The position numbers and the translations under genes are program-made. Below the pieces are notes generated by a model, which ran no database searches, was not told the DNA's origin, and worked only from the letters and a program-made list of their open reading frames with translations. A stretch of DNA of 64,000 nucleotides from Thermoplasmata archaeon (lineage in GTDB: Archaea; Thermoplasmatota; Thermoplasmata; Lutacidiplasmatales; UBA184): positions 98,681 through 162,680 of the forward strand of contig JAKAWX010000003.1 of assembly GCA_021816865.1 (NCBI GenBank), read 5' to 3'. Below are positions 8,370 to 17,146 of the stretch, in pieces. Position 1 is the stretch's first letter; each line of letters opens with the position of its first letter.

Positions 8370-9434
8370 CTACGGACGGATCCGCTCGAGCGAGAGGAAC
8401 CGCACCCCGGCGTCGGGGGCGACCGCCGCGACGACGAACTCCTTGCGGACCCCCTGGGCGACGCGCACGCCGCCCGCGACCTCGGGCCAGGCGCTCACAT
8501 GGTCGGCCGGCACCGCTTGAACGAGGTAGCGCGCGTGGGCGTTCGACGGGTTGCGGGGATAGGCGCGGAAGTGGGCCCCGTACTTGAACCCCGTCTTGAC
8601 GACGAGGCGGCGGCCGCGCAGGTCGCTGTATGCCGCGAGGCGCTCGAAAAAGCGCGGGTCGAGTCGCCGGGCCCGCCGCTCGAGCTGGGGCCGGGCGACC
8701 TTTCGTCCGCTGCGTGCGTCCCGAAGGACGAGCTGCCCGGTGTCGACGAGGTACGCGGCCTCGAGGAGGCTTAGCTCGAGCCGGTCGCCGACGCGGCTGC
8801 CGTAGGCGAGCTCGCGCCCGAGCTCGCCGACCGCCCCGGCCGCGTGCACCGTGACGCGGTCCTCGTAGAGCCATCCCTCGGTCGGCTCGGGCAGGGGTCG
8901 CGGGGCGAGCGCGCCCGTCGGGAGCGGGCGGCGGACCCGGTAGTACGTGAGGTCCGACTCCTCGTCGACCAGCCCGAGCAGGAGGACCTTCTTCGCCCCC
9001 TGGGCGCGGTCGGCGAGGTCGAAGAGCCGGGCGAGGTCGAACGGGACCCGCTCGCTGAGCGCCTCGACCCAGTAGCGGGACGGCGTCTTGTGGAGCGTTC
9101 CGCCCCGTGGGAGCACGGCGAAGGCGACCGGCGGCGGGCTCGCCCGGACGACGTAGCCGCGCTGGCGTAGGTCCCGGTAAACGAGGTAGCGGACCGGGAA
9201 CCCACGGTCGTGGCGGACCGCGGCCCGGAAGACCGTCGACCAGTCGACCGGGCGCCCCGAGGGGGACCCCACCTGGGCGCGGCCCATCTCCGAGAGGTAG
9301 ACCGCCTCGTACGGGTCGAGGCGAAGGCCCCCGCCCGGGGTCGGCGTGCCGAAGAACCCCTTCGCGTAGATCGCCGACGCTTCGGCGGGGTCGTCGACCC
9401 GCACGCTCGCGTCGCGGTCGAGGAGGCCGCTCAC
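8370..9434 (-). CDS. endA: tRNA-splicing endonuclease, two-domain form
   Basis: Cuts bulge-helix-bulge structures to remove archaeal tRNA introns. The C-terminal domain carries the catalytic set: Tyr in KTGFKYGAHFRAY, His in NAHARYLVQ and Lys in GVRKEFVVA. At 354 residues it is about twice a single-unit EndA: an upstream half (PYEAVYLSEMGRA, RDLRQRGYVV) repeats the fold of the downstream half (LLEAAYLVDTG, YSDLRGRRLVVKTGFKYG) without the catalytic triad, the arrangement of bimodular euryarchaeal enzymes. The start is GTG 9434, overlapping the pyrE stop; the ORF track's extension to 9845 is antisense noise. The window also holds a substrate candidate, the intron-containing tRNA-Glu. Confidence 0.9.
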   Translation of the reverse strand: MSGLLDRDASVRVDDPAEASAIYAKGFFGTPTPGGGLRLDPYEAVYLSEMGRAQVGSPSGRPVDWSTVFRAAVRHDRGFPVRYLVYRDLRQRGYVVRASPPPVAFAVLPRGGTLHKTPSRYWVEALSERVPFDLARLFDLADRAQGAKKVLLLGLVDEESDLTYYRVRRPLPTGALAPRPLPEPTEGWLYEDRVTVHAAGAVGELGRELAYGSRVGDRLELSLLEAAYLVDTGQLVLRDARSGRKVARPQLERRARRLDPRFFERLAAYSDLRGRRLVVKTGFKYGAHFRAYPRNPSNAHARYLVQAVPADHVSAWPEVAGGVRVAQGVRKEFVVAAVAPDAGVRFLSLERIRP

Positions 9435-9985
9435 CGGCGGGCGCCCCGCAGGTCCGAGAGGGTGACGAGCGGCTCGAGGCGGACGCCGACGGCCGCGAGA
9501 CGCTCGGCGGCGCCGAGCTCCCGGTCGACGACGACGAGCGCCCGGTCGACGCGTCCGCCGGCCGCGCGCACGATCTCGACCGACCGCACGCTGCTCCCGC
9601 CGGTGGTCGAGACGTCCTCGATCAGGAGGGTGGACGCGTCCTTGGGGATCTCCCCCTCGAACGCCTGGCGCGTCCCGTGCTCCTTCGCCGTCTTGCGCAG
9701 CACGACGTAGCGGTGGCCGGTGAGGAGCGCGGTCGCGACGACGAGCGGAACCGCGCCGAGCTCCATGCCCGCGAGCCGGTCGACCTCCCCGACGCGCGCG
9801 GCGAGCGCGCGGGCGAGGAGGGCGAGGCGATGGGGGTCGGTCCACGCCCGCTTGACGTCCACGTAGACGTCGCTCTTCGCGCCCGACGCGAGCGTGAAGT
9901 CGCCGAACCGCACCGCCTCGGCATCGAGCAGCGTCGCGACGACCTCGGAGCGGGCGGGACCCGGCGCCGGAGATGTTGCGTTCAC
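9431..9985 (-). CDS. pyrE: Orotate phosphoribosyltransferase
   Basis: Forms OMP from orotate and PRPP in pyrimidine synthesis. The 184-residue protein has the type I PRTase PRPP loop LLIEDVSTTGGSS, the catalytic-loop region YVVLRKTAKEHGTRQAFEG, and an N-terminal FTLASGAKSDVYVDVKRAW typical of archaeal OPRTs. The start is GTG 9985, overlapping the carS stop (GTGA), and the stop overlaps the endA start. The upstream extension in the ORF track is the antisense of carS. Confidence 0.92.
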   Translation of the reverse strand: MNATSPAPGPARSEVVATLLDAEAVRFGDFTLASGAKSDVYVDVKRAWTDPHRLALLARALAARVGEVDRLAGMELGAVPLVVATALLTGHRYVVLRKTAKEHGTRQAFEGEIPKDASTLLIEDVSTTGGSSVRSVEIVRAAGGRVDRALVVVDRELGAAERLAAVGVRLEPLVTLSDLRGARR

Positions 9986-10560
9986 CAGGGCACCTTCTTC
10001 AGACCGGCCCAGTACCCGACCCAGTTGAAGGCCGCGTGCAGGCCGAGCGTGAAGATGACGAGCCATAAGACCGCTTGCCAGTCGCCGAACACTCCGAAGA
10101 AGAGCGACGGGTAGACGACGAGCCCGATCGCGATCGGCACGAGGACGAACGGCAGCTGGTCGACGAGCAGCGTGCGCGCCCCGCTCTCGAGGCCGCTCCT
10201 CCGCTTGAAGAACGAGCCGAGCGCGTCGCCGGTCATCGCCCCGAACGTCAGGATCGCCGCGAGCGGGACGGCGCCGAGAACGGTCGGTGCGAGAACCGGA
10301 ACGAGCTTGAGGTCCGGCGGCGCGATCAGGATGAGCCACGCCTCGAGCAGGCAGATCGGCATCGCGGCGAACCCGGCGAAGAGGAACCCCGACCAGCTCT
10401 TGGACGGACCGAAGATGCGCCGCCCGTCCTTCGGCCACGTGCGCCCGAAGTCCATCGGGGGGCCGCGGCCGCGGGGGAGCGTCGCGAAGGCGTTCGCGAC
10501 ATAGGTCGGGAGGAGCAGCCAGAGGACGGCGATCGCGGACGCGACGAGCGGGTCGAGCAC
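9982..10560 (-). CDS. carS: CDP-archaeol synthase
   Basis: Membrane enzyme that activates unsaturated archaetidic acid with CTP to CDP-archaeol, the branch point to archaeal phospholipids. The 192-residue protein has about five hydrophobic segments and the family motifs NAFATLPRGRGPPMDFGRTW, DGRRIFGPSKSWSGFLFAG and a cytoplasmic loop FGAMTGDALGSFFKRRSG. It starts with GTG 10558-10560, 11 nt after the M20 peptidase stop. It sits in the same operon as GGGP synthase and the UbiA-type prenyltransferase, the two preceding enzymes of ether lipid synthesis. Confidence 0.92.
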   Translation of the reverse strand: MLDPLVASAIAVLWLLLPTYVANAFATLPRGRGPPMDFGRTWPKDGRRIFGPSKSWSGFLFAGFAAMPICLLEAWLILIAPPDLKLVPVLAPTVLGAVPLAAILTFGAMTGDALGSFFKRRSGLESGARTLLVDQLPFVLVPIAIGLVVYPSLFFGVFGDWQAVLWLVIFTLGLHAAFNWVGYWAGLKKVPW

Positions 10561-10571
10561 CGACCCCTCCG

Positions 10572-12203
10572 TCAGGGTTCCCGCACGAACTGCTCGATCG
10601 CCGCGACCACCCCGCCGATGAGCCGGGGGTCCGCGCTCTCCTCGGCGTCGTGGATGTGGGCCGAAGGGTCCATGCTCCCGAAGACGAGCGCGGGCAGCGG
10701 GCCGCCTTTCGGCGTCGTGAGCCCGCGAAGCGCGCTCGCGTCGGTCCCGCCGTACTCGCCCCGGACCCCGCGGGCGCCGAACGTCGCCCGAAGGATCCGT
10801 TCGAGCTTCACCACCGCCGGGTGGTCGACGGGGATCGCGTAGCCGGGGCGGCAGCGCGCGGGCGGCGCCACGATCGTCGCGGACGGCGAGATTCGCCCCG
10901 CGTTCGCGCGCGCCTCGGCGAGAGTGCGCGCGAGCCCGTCCTCGAGCTCCATCTCGGGGATGAGGCGGAGGTCGACGGTGAACGTCGCCGCCCCCGGTGC
11001 GGTCGGGTCGACGAGCCCGCGCCGCGAGGCGGTCGCGAGGAGTTCGAGCGCGGCCGGCACCGGGTTGTGCCCGCGGTGCGGGTAGCCCCCGTGGCTCGCG
11101 ACCCCGATCACCTGGAGCGCGAGCGTCCCCGGCGGTACGGAGACCGAGCTCGGGCCGGCGGGCTCGAGGCGGAACGGCGGCGCGACGAGGGGTCGAAGGC
11201 GCTCCGCGAGGTGGTTCAGCTCGACGGCGGGGCCGCCGAACACGAGGGTGACGGCGCGCGCGATCTGGTTCGCCGCGTCCGTCTCGGCGTGGCCCACGAG
11301 CAGGCCGACCCGGCTCGGGTGGAGCGCGACGTCCGTCACATCGAACTGCGTCACCGTAGCCCGACCCGTGATCACGGGCTCGGGGGCGTTGCGGTCGGGC
11401 CAGTCCGGGGACCGGTAGGCGGAGCGCCAGGAACGGGCGGTCGCGTGGAGGTCGACCAGCGATTCCCCGAACGCGACGGACTCGGCGAGGGGAACGGACC
11501 GCCCCGTGGCCGCCTCGAGGAAGGCGATCCCGCTCGAGCCGCCGGTCGCTTCGGGGCTACCGTCCGGGATCAGCGCCACGTCGCCGTTCAGGATCCGCTC
11601 GGGGTCCCCTTCCGCGAGCTTCGCGTCGTGGGCTCGGATCGCTTCGATGCCCCCCTCGCCGCCCGTCTCCTCGTCGCAGCAGGCGAGCAGGCGGACGTTG
11701 CGGACCCGGTCGTCCCTTTCGGCGAGGTGGCGCATCGCGGTGAGGGCGCTCACGATCCCACTGCCGAGGTCGTCGTTCGCGCCGCGAGCGTAGAGGCGGC
11801 CGTCCCGCCGGGCCGTCAGGGTGTGCGGGGGACTCTTCCAGCGGGCGCGCTGTTCGACGGGGACCGGCACGACATCGTAATGCGCGAGGATGAGGACCGT
11901 CTCCGCCGCCCCGACGTCGAGGTCAACGAGGACGTTCGGCCGCGGGATCCCGTGCCACTCGTCGGGACGGTCCCCCGCCACGAGCGGGTCGTAGATCCGG
12001 GTCGACAGTCCGGCCGAGCGTGCGGCGGCTACGATCGCGTCGGCCGCGCGCGGGTAGTTCGGCTTCTCCCAGCGGCCGTGCGCCGGGTCCTCGAGGTTCG
12101 TGGGGGCGATGGCGACCAGCTGGGTGAGGAGCCGGAGCGCGCTCGGGTCTCCCATCGCCGAGGAAGGGTCGAGGGGCGATCGGTCGGAAGACGCCGCCGA
12201 CAT
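10572..12203 (-). CDS. M20 family metallopeptidase / deacylase
   Basis: Di-zinc aminoacylase/carboxypeptidase-type hydrolase of 543 residues. The expected ligand pattern is present: LAHYDVVPV (His), GANDDLGSG (bridging Asp), ACCDEETGG (catalytic Glu and ligand Glu), IPDGS (Asp), and a C-terminal AHIHDAEE (His). A dimerisation-domain insertion lies in the middle. The length exceeds the roughly 400-450 of ArgE/DapE relatives. The exact substrate is not determinable from sequence. ATG 12203 is used; the Met at residue 17 is an alternative. It lies 8 nt after the DUF2070 gene and 11 nt before carS, inside the lipid-gene operon. Confidence 0.82.
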   Translation of the reverse strand: MSAASSDRSPLDPSSAMGDPSALRLLTQLVAIAPTNLEDPAHGRWEKPNYPRAADAIVAAARSAGLSTRIYDPLVAGDRPDEWHGIPRPNVLVDLDVGAAETVLILAHYDVVPVPVEQRARWKSPPHTLTARRDGRLYARGANDDLGSGIVSALTAMRHLAERDDRVRNVRLLACCDEETGGEGGIEAIRAHDAKLAEGDPERILNGDVALIPDGSPEATGGSSGIAFLEAATGRSVPLAESVAFGESLVDLHATARSWRSAYRSPDWPDRNAPEPVITGRATVTQFDVTDVALHPSRVGLLVGHAETDAANQIARAVTLVFGGPAVELNHLAERLRPLVAPPFRLEPAGPSSVSVPPGTLALQVIGVASHGGYPHRGHNPVPAALELLATASRRGLVDPTAPGAATFTVDLRLIPEMELEDGLARTLAEARANAGRISPSATIVAPPARCRPGYAIPVDHPAVVKLERILRATFGARGVRGEYGGTDASALRGLTTPKGGPLPALVFGSMDPSAHIHDAEESADPRLIGGVVAAIEQFVREP

Positions 12204-12211
12204 CTCGACCT

Positions 12212-14029
12212 CTAGCGGAACACGAACGTCACGACGAGCGAACTCGTCAGCAGGAGGAGGAAGGTCGCCGGGAACATGTTCGTGAACATCGACAGGGTGT
12301 CGCCGAGCGAGGTCAAAAGGCGTGCGGTGTGACCCGGTCCAAGGACCTTGACCGAGGGAACGTCCCGCACGCCGAAGCGGACCTCGGCCGGGGCGAGGTC
12401 CGCGACCGCCGCCGCGAGGACGTCATGCGCGTCGCGGGCGAGCGCGTCGACCGAGCGTCGCTCGCCGACCGGGTTGATCCCCCCATCGACCTCGTGGACC
12501 ACGTGGTTATCGGTCGTCATCACCTCGGCGACATCGACCACCGTCTCGAGCGAGCGCACGATCGGTTCGCGCAGGCCGACGACGAGGTTGTTGCCGTCGA
12601 TCAGGACGTACCCCGTGGTCGTGCCCCCACCACGGATCGCGAGCGCGCGCATTCCCTGCGGACCGATCCCGTCGCCTCCGATCGAATAGCCGTCGCGGAC
12701 CGCCGCCCCGACCTCGATGGGTCCGTCCCGGGCGGCGGCGGCCGCGGCACGGACGGCGGCCTTCGCGTCCCGGATCATCTTCTCGGCGGGCGGCGTCCCG
12801 TAGACGATGTCGCCTTTCCCTTCGATGTAGGAGTTGTGGGCGTCGACGAGCACGACCTTCGCGACCCCATCGGCGGTCAGGTCGCGCACCAAGCGGTCGG
12901 CCACGCTGAACGCGATGTCGTCGGTCGGCGCGGGCGCCTGCGAGACCGCGACGAACACCGCATCGCCGAGCACCTGGGCCCGGGCGAGGCTGTCAGGGTA
13001 CGGCCGGACGAGAGGGCTCGCGCGGGACGGGGCGGGGGACGAGAGCGAGGCGAAGAGGTCCCGGCTCGCCGAGACGACCCGGGCCACCTCGGACTCGCTC
13101 GGTAGGTCGAGGTCGTGGTCCGAGGGGGTGTGGGGGACGAGGACCGTCCCCGACGCCGGGCCGAGGCCCTCCGCGAGCTTTCGGGGCAGGTCGCTCGCGC
13201 CGAGCGCGGCGAACGGGCCGGGATGGACGGTCGGGAGGGCGACGGTCACCGGGGGCCGGCCCGTTCGTTCGAAGCGGAGGAGGCGCACCGAAAGGTCGGC
13301 CGGGATCGCCGCCTTGAGGAAGAACTCCTCGAGCGACCGCGTCGCCTCCGGGTCCCGGCTCGCGACGTGGTCGAGCAACGGGCGGATCAGGGCCACCCCG
13401 GAGGTCTGGAACTCGCGCCGGAGCGGTCGGTCGGCCGCCCGAACGAGCGCGACCGCGTAGACGAAAGCGAGGGCGAGGATGACGAGAGCGCTCAGCGCCT
13501 CGGGCGCCGTCGGCGGGCGGACCGCAAAGAGCGCCACGAGGTAGAGCGCCGTGGGGAAGAGCGAGATCCCGACCATCCGAGCGTGGCTCGAGCGGGAAAC
13601 GCCGTAGAGCGTGAGATGCCGGAACCAGAACGCCGGGCCGGCAAGAAAGACCCCGAGGAACACGAGGTCGGGGACCGCCGTGGGCCATGCCTGCCATGCT
13701 CCGCGCCAGACGAGCGCGAGCGGCGCCTGGAGCAAGAGCACCGTGAGCGAGAGGAACGCCGAGCGGTGGAACTCGAACCGGCCGCCGAGAGCGCGCGCGA
13801 GCGGCGGAGTGACGACGGCGGCGAGCAGCGAGGGGATCGCGAAGACGAAGAGGAACCCCTCGAGGAACCGGGGAGTGTCCGGAAGCCAGAGGAGGGCGGC
13901 GAGCGCCGCGCTCGCGACCACGATGAGGCCGACCGTGACGGCCGGTGGGGGGGCCCGAAAGAGGAGGTGCCCCCGGCGCACGTCCCGGTGCGCTTCGCCC
14001 GTCACGGTCTCGGTCGGCTCAGGTCCCAC
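12212..14029 (-). CDS. DUF2070 family archaeal membrane protein
   Basis: The predicted protein of about 605 residues has six or so N-terminal membrane segments (for example TVGLIVVASAALAALLWL), a large soluble domain and a final hydrophobic C-terminal helix (FLLLLTSSLVVTFVF). The soluble part contains conserved polar clusters such as TVHPGPFAALG, VLVDAHNSYIEGKGD and MTTDNHVVHEVDGGINPVG, which look like a metal- or phosphate-binding hydrolase site; this resembles the archaeal DUF2070 family. No activity is established. GTG 14029 overlaps the GGGP synthase end by 11 nt; GTG 14005 is an alternative. The ORF track's longer N terminus is antisense noise. Confidence 0.78.
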   Translation of the reverse strand: MGPEPTETVTGEAHRDVRRGHLLFRAPPPAVTVGLIVVASAALAALLWLPDTPRFLEGFLFVFAIPSLLAAVVTPPLARALGGRFEFHRSAFLSLTVLLLQAPLALVWRGAWQAWPTAVPDLVFLGVFLAGPAFWFRHLTLYGVSRSSHARMVGISLFPTALYLVALFAVRPPTAPEALSALVILALAFVYAVALVRAADRPLRREFQTSGVALIRPLLDHVASRDPEATRSLEEFFLKAAIPADLSVRLLRFERTGRPPVTVALPTVHPGPFAALGASDLPRKLAEGLGPASGTVLVPHTPSDHDLDLPSESEVARVVSASRDLFASLSSPAPSRASPLVRPYPDSLARAQVLGDAVFVAVSQAPAPTDDIAFSVADRLVRDLTADGVAKVVLVDAHNSYIEGKGDIVYGTPPAEKMIRDAKAAVRAAAAAARDGPIEVGAAVRDGYSIGGDGIGPQGMRALAIRGGGTTTGYVLIDGNNLVVGLREPIVRSLETVVDVAEVMTTDNHVVHEVDGGINPVGERRSVDALARDAHDVLAAAVADLAPAEVRFGVRDVPSVKVLGPGHTARLLTSLGDTLSMFTNMFPATFLLLLTSSLVVTFVFR

Positions 14030-14786
14030 GGGCGCGACGCACCTCCTCGAGAATCCCGCGGAAGCCGTCCCCGAGGCCCTCGTCCTCGGTGATCGTCCCG
14101 GTGACGAGCACGCTGGCACCCGCGGCCAGGAGCGGCGCGGCGTCCGCCGCGGATCGGATCCCACCGCCGACGACGATCGGGATCTCGATCGCCTTGCGCA
14201 CGGCCGCCAGCATCGGCACGGGGACCGGGGCGGGAGCACCGGAGCCGGCCTCGAGGTAGACGAACCGCATCCCGAGCAGCTGGGCGGCGAGCGCGTACCC
14301 CGCGGCGAGACTGAGGTCGTCCCTCGCCACCGCGTCGACCTCCCCGACCTCACCGACCCGCATCCCGGGGGCGATCACGAGATAGCCGAGGGGGATCGGC
14401 TCGAGGCCCAGCGCTCGCACCGCGGGGGCCGCGCGGGCGTGGGAGCGGATCACGAAGTCGAGGTTCCGGGAATTGAGGAGGCTCATGAAGAGAAGGCCGT
14501 CCGCCTCGGGGGCGAGCGACGCCGGACCCTCGGGGAAGATCACGACCGGCACCTTCACGCTCGACTTCACGGCCTTCGCCGCGGCGCCGACCACCTCCCG
14601 CGAGATCCCGGTCGAGCCTCCGAGGAGGATCAGGTGGCTCCCGAGCGCGACCGCCCCCCGAGCGATGGCGCCCGCCTTCTCGCCCGGTGACTTGTCCGGG
14701 TCGATCAGGGTGAAGTGGAGCGGTCCCCCGCGAAGCTCGTCGGCGAGGTACTGCTCGACCCGTCCCCGGGTCGTCGGGCCGGTCAC
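14019..14786 (-). CDS. Geranylgeranylglyceryl phosphate synthase
   Basis: Joins geranylgeranyl diphosphate to sn-glycerol-1-phosphate, the first committed step of archaeal membrane lipids. The 255-residue PcrB/GGGPS-type TIM barrel shows HFTLIDPDKSP at the N terminus, LLGGSTGIS, VPVVIFPEGP, YLEAGSGAP and the phosphate-binding IVVGGGIRSAADA and VLVTGTITEDE. The start is GTG 14784-14786, overlapping the UbiA stop. This gene is one of the strongest indications that the sequence is archaeal. Confidence 0.94.
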   Translation of the reverse strand: MTGPTTRGRVEQYLADELRGGPLHFTLIDPDKSPGEKAGAIARGAVALGSHLILLGGSTGISREVVGAAAKAVKSSVKVPVVIFPEGPASLAPEADGLLFMSLLNSRNLDFVIRSHARAAPAVRALGLEPIPLGYLVIAPGMRVGEVGEVDAVARDDLSLAAGYALAAQLLGMRFVYLEAGSGAPAPVPVPMLAAVRKAIEIPIVVGGGIRSAADAAPLLAAGASVLVTGTITEDEGLGDGFRGILEEVRRARGT

Positions 14787-15631
14787 CGGAACGCCACCGC
14801 CAGGAAGGCGAACAACGCCACCGTCATCGCGAGCTTGCTCATCGTCTGCCCGTGGTGGAGCCGTCCGGGGAGGTGCCGCACGGACTCACCGAAGATCAGG
14901 TCGGCGGCCCCGACCAGCACGACGTACATAATCCCCGCGACCGACGCGACCGGAACGAACCAAACCAGCGGCACGACGCTCAGCACGACGGCCGCCCCGA
15001 CGCTCGCCCGCGCGACGCGGGCGCTGAACGGTAGGCCGTGCGTCTTCGGCAGCGTCGTCCGACCGACGTCGCCCGAGACGTCCTCCATATCCTTGATCAC
15101 CTCGCGGCTCAGCGTGGCGAGGAACGCCATTCCGGCGAACGGAAGCAGGATCGCGGCGTTCGAGGCGGCGGCGCCTCCGTAGAGGAACACCATCGCCGTC
15201 AAGAACGCGACCACGAGGTTCCCGACGAATCCGAGCGACTTCAGCCACAACTCGTAGCCGAGAAGGGCCAGGACGGCGACGGCCAGGATCGCTCCCACGA
15301 GCGGCGCGACCGCCACCACGGGCAACGCGACCATGAGCCCCGAGAGGAACAGCACGACGACCAGCGCCCGGGCCGACTCGAACGGGACCTCCCCCGTCAC
15401 GAGCGGGCGGTCGGGATGGTTCGTCCGGTCGATCTCGAGGTCGAGCACGTCGTTGAGGACGTTGCCCGCCGCCGTGACGCACGCGGTCGAGAACCCCGCG
15501 AGCAGCATGAGAGCCCAGAACCCCGCCGAGGGAACGAGCCCCGACCCGCGGGCGACGAGCCCCCCCACGAGCGTCCCGGCGAACGAAACGGCCACGTTCG
15601 CCGGCCTCACCAGCCGGACGGCGGGGTGCAC
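14783..15631 (-). CDS. UbiA prenyltransferase, likely digeranylgeranylglyceryl phosphate synthase
   Basis: Integral membrane prenyltransferase of 282 residues with about eight hydrophobic segments. Both Asp-rich motifs are present: NDVLDLEIDRTNHPDRPL near residue 60 and DMEDVSGDVGRTTLPKTHG in the second half. In this operon, with GGGP synthase directly downstream and CarS nearby, the likely role is attaching the second geranylgeranyl chain to GGGP. The start GTG 15631 lies about 27 bp after a TATA-like GATAACC element, so it is probably leaderless. The ORF track extends this frame to 790 residues across the M16 gene; that part is a shadow. Confidence 0.9.
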   Translation of the reverse strand: MHPAVRLVRPANVAVSFAGTLVGGLVARGSGLVPSAGFWALMLLAGFSTACVTAAGNVLNDVLDLEIDRTNHPDRPLVTGEVPFESARALVVVLFLSGLMVALPVVAVAPLVGAILAVAVLALLGYELWLKSLGFVGNLVVAFLTAMVFLYGGAAASNAAILLPFAGMAFLATLSREVIKDMEDVSGDVGRTTLPKTHGLPFSARVARASVGAAVVLSVVPLVWFVPVASVAGIMYVVLVGAADLIFGESVRHLPGRLHHGQTMSKLAMTVALFAFLAVAFR

Positions 15632-15655
15632 GACCGGCGATGGCGGCGGAGCGGG

Positions 15656-15662
15656 GATAACC
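15656..15662 (-). promoter_or_regulatory. TATA box of the lipid operon
   Basis: Read on the minus strand, GGTTATCCCC is centred about 27 bp before the GTG at 15631, the spacing expected for a leaderless archaeal transcript. It supports the chosen UbiA start and marks the head of the UbiA-GGGPS-DUF2070-M20-CarS-PyrE-EndA run. Confidence 0.6.
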
Positions 15663-15794
15663 GTTGTGGTGGGGCGCCGGCGCGAGCCCCGCTTCGGCCG
15701 CACCTCGGGTTCGGCTCCGGTTTCCCGGAACCGGCCGCCGTTCCCGGGGGGAGGATGGCGACGACGGAAGCCGACGACACCGGCTGGATGCGCG

Positions 15795-15800
15795 TTATAA
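15795..15800 (+). promoter_or_regulatory. TATA box of the M16 protease genes
   Basis: TTATAA in an otherwise GC-rich stretch, centred about 27 bp before ATG 15824. This places transcription initiation at or next to that ATG and argues against the more upstream ATG at 15755. Confidence 0.65.
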
Positions 15801-15823
15801 GGGAACGCGGTTCGCGTCCGCCG

Positions 15824-17146
15824 ATGGCCCTCCCCACCGTCCCGAGGCCTCGGCTCACGAAGTTCGCGTTGCCGAACGGCCTCTCGGTCGTGCTCGCCCC
15901 CGAGCCGCTCAGCCCCACGACGAGCGTCTGGGTCTGGTACCGGGTCGGCTCGAAGAACGAGTGGCCCGGCATCACCGGTGCGTCGCACTGGGTCGAGCAC
16001 ATGCTTTTCGAGGGCTCGCCACGGTACAAGAAGGGCGATATCGACCGGGCCGTGGTGAGCGTCGGCGGGGAACTGAACGCGTTCACCGACACCGACTTCA
16101 CGGCCTACTTCACGACCGTCCCCCGGGAGCACCTCTCGGTTCCGCTCGACATCGAGTCGGACCGGATGACCCGGGCCCTGATCGCGGACGACGAGGTTGC
16201 CCGCGAGCGGACGGTCATCCATTCCGAGCGGGAGGGCAACGAGAACTGGCCCGAGTTCCGCGTCGAGGAGGAGCTCTACCAGCTCGCCTTCCGCGTCCAC
16301 CCGTACCGCTGGGATGCGCTCGGACGTCGCGAGGATATCGAGCGGATGACCGCCGAGGAACTGCGCGGCTACTACCGGCGGTTCTACGGGACCCGGAACG
16401 CGATCCTCGTGGTCGCGGGCGGGTTCGACCTGGCCGCGACCTCCGCCGACGTCCGCCACCGGTTCTCCCCCCTCCCCGCGACGGGCGATGACGTCCGCGT
16501 CGCCGAGGTCGAGCCCGACCAGCGCGGCGAGCGCCGTGCCGAGCTCTCGGGACCGGGGACGACCCCGTACCTCCAGGTCGGCTGGCGGTCCCCGGCGCTC
16601 CACGACCCCACGACGCCCGCGACGATGGTGCTCGACACCCTGCTCGGAGGGGAGAGCCGCCTCTTCGCGGCCGGCCCCGGTTGGGGACGCGGCGCGCGGG
16701 AGCACCCGAGCGCGCGGCTCTACCGGGCGCTCGTCGATCCGGGGCTCGCGGTGCGCGCCACGAGCGAGTGGCGACCCCGGGAGTATCCGAGCCTCTTCAC
16801 GGTCCAGGCGCTCGCCGCGCGCGGCGTCTCCCTCGACCGCCTCGAGGCGAAGGTCGAGGAGGTCGTGGACCGGCTCGCCCGCACCGGCCCGACGGCGAAG
16901 GAGATGGAAGACGTCCGGACGAAGGTCCGGCGCGGCGCCGCCCTCTCCTACGAAGGGGCGTCCCGGACGGGGTTCCGCCTTGGCTACTTCTCCGTCCTGC
17001 GCTCCCCCGAGTTCGAGGACAAGATCTATCGGGCGGTCCTCCGGACGACGGCCGCCGAGGTGAAGCTGCGGGCACGGGAGCTCTTCCGGCCCGCCCAGCG
17101 CGTCGTCGTCCGGTACGAGCCGATCGGAGGCGACCGCGATGAGTGA
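15824..17146 (+). CDS. M16 family zinc peptidase, catalytic subunit
   Basis: Inverzincin of 440 residues. The zinc-binding HxxEH motif is intact (ASHWVEHMLFEG, about residue 60), followed by the region ERTVIHSEREGNENWPEF that should supply the distal Glu, and a C-terminal M16 half-domain. The start ATG 15824 is chosen because a TTATAA box lies 27 bp upstream; ATG 15755 would add 23 residues that do not look like the family. It overlaps the next gene by 8 nt. That gene encodes the non-catalytic partner, so the pair resembles the heterodimeric M16B peptidases of bacteria. No signal peptide is seen. Confidence 0.88.
   Translation: MALPTVPRPRLTKFALPNGLSVVLAPEPLSPTTSVWVWYRVGSKNEWPGITGASHWVEHMLFEGSPRYKKGDIDRAVVSVGGELNAFTDTDFTAYFTTVPREHLSVPLDIESDRMTRALIADDEVARERTVIHSEREGNENWPEFRVEEELYQLAFRVHPYRWDALGRREDIERMTAEELRGYYRRFYGTRNAILVVAGGFDLAATSADVRHRFSPLPATGDDVRVAEVEPDQRGERRAELSGPGTTPYLQVGWRSPALHDPTTPATMVLDTLLGGESRLFAAGPGWGRGAREHPSARLYRALVDPGLAVRATSEWRPREYPSLFTVQALAARGVSLDRLEAKVEEVVDRLARTGPTAKEMEDVRTKVRRGAALSYEGASRTGFRLGYFSVLRSPEFEDKIYRAVLRTTAAEVKLRARELFRPAQRVVVRYEPIGGDRDE

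Noticed and set aside
15755-15823. Earlier ATG for the M16 catalytic subunit
   Set aside because: The TTATAA promoter element lies inside this stretch, so the transcript would begin downstream of that ATG.
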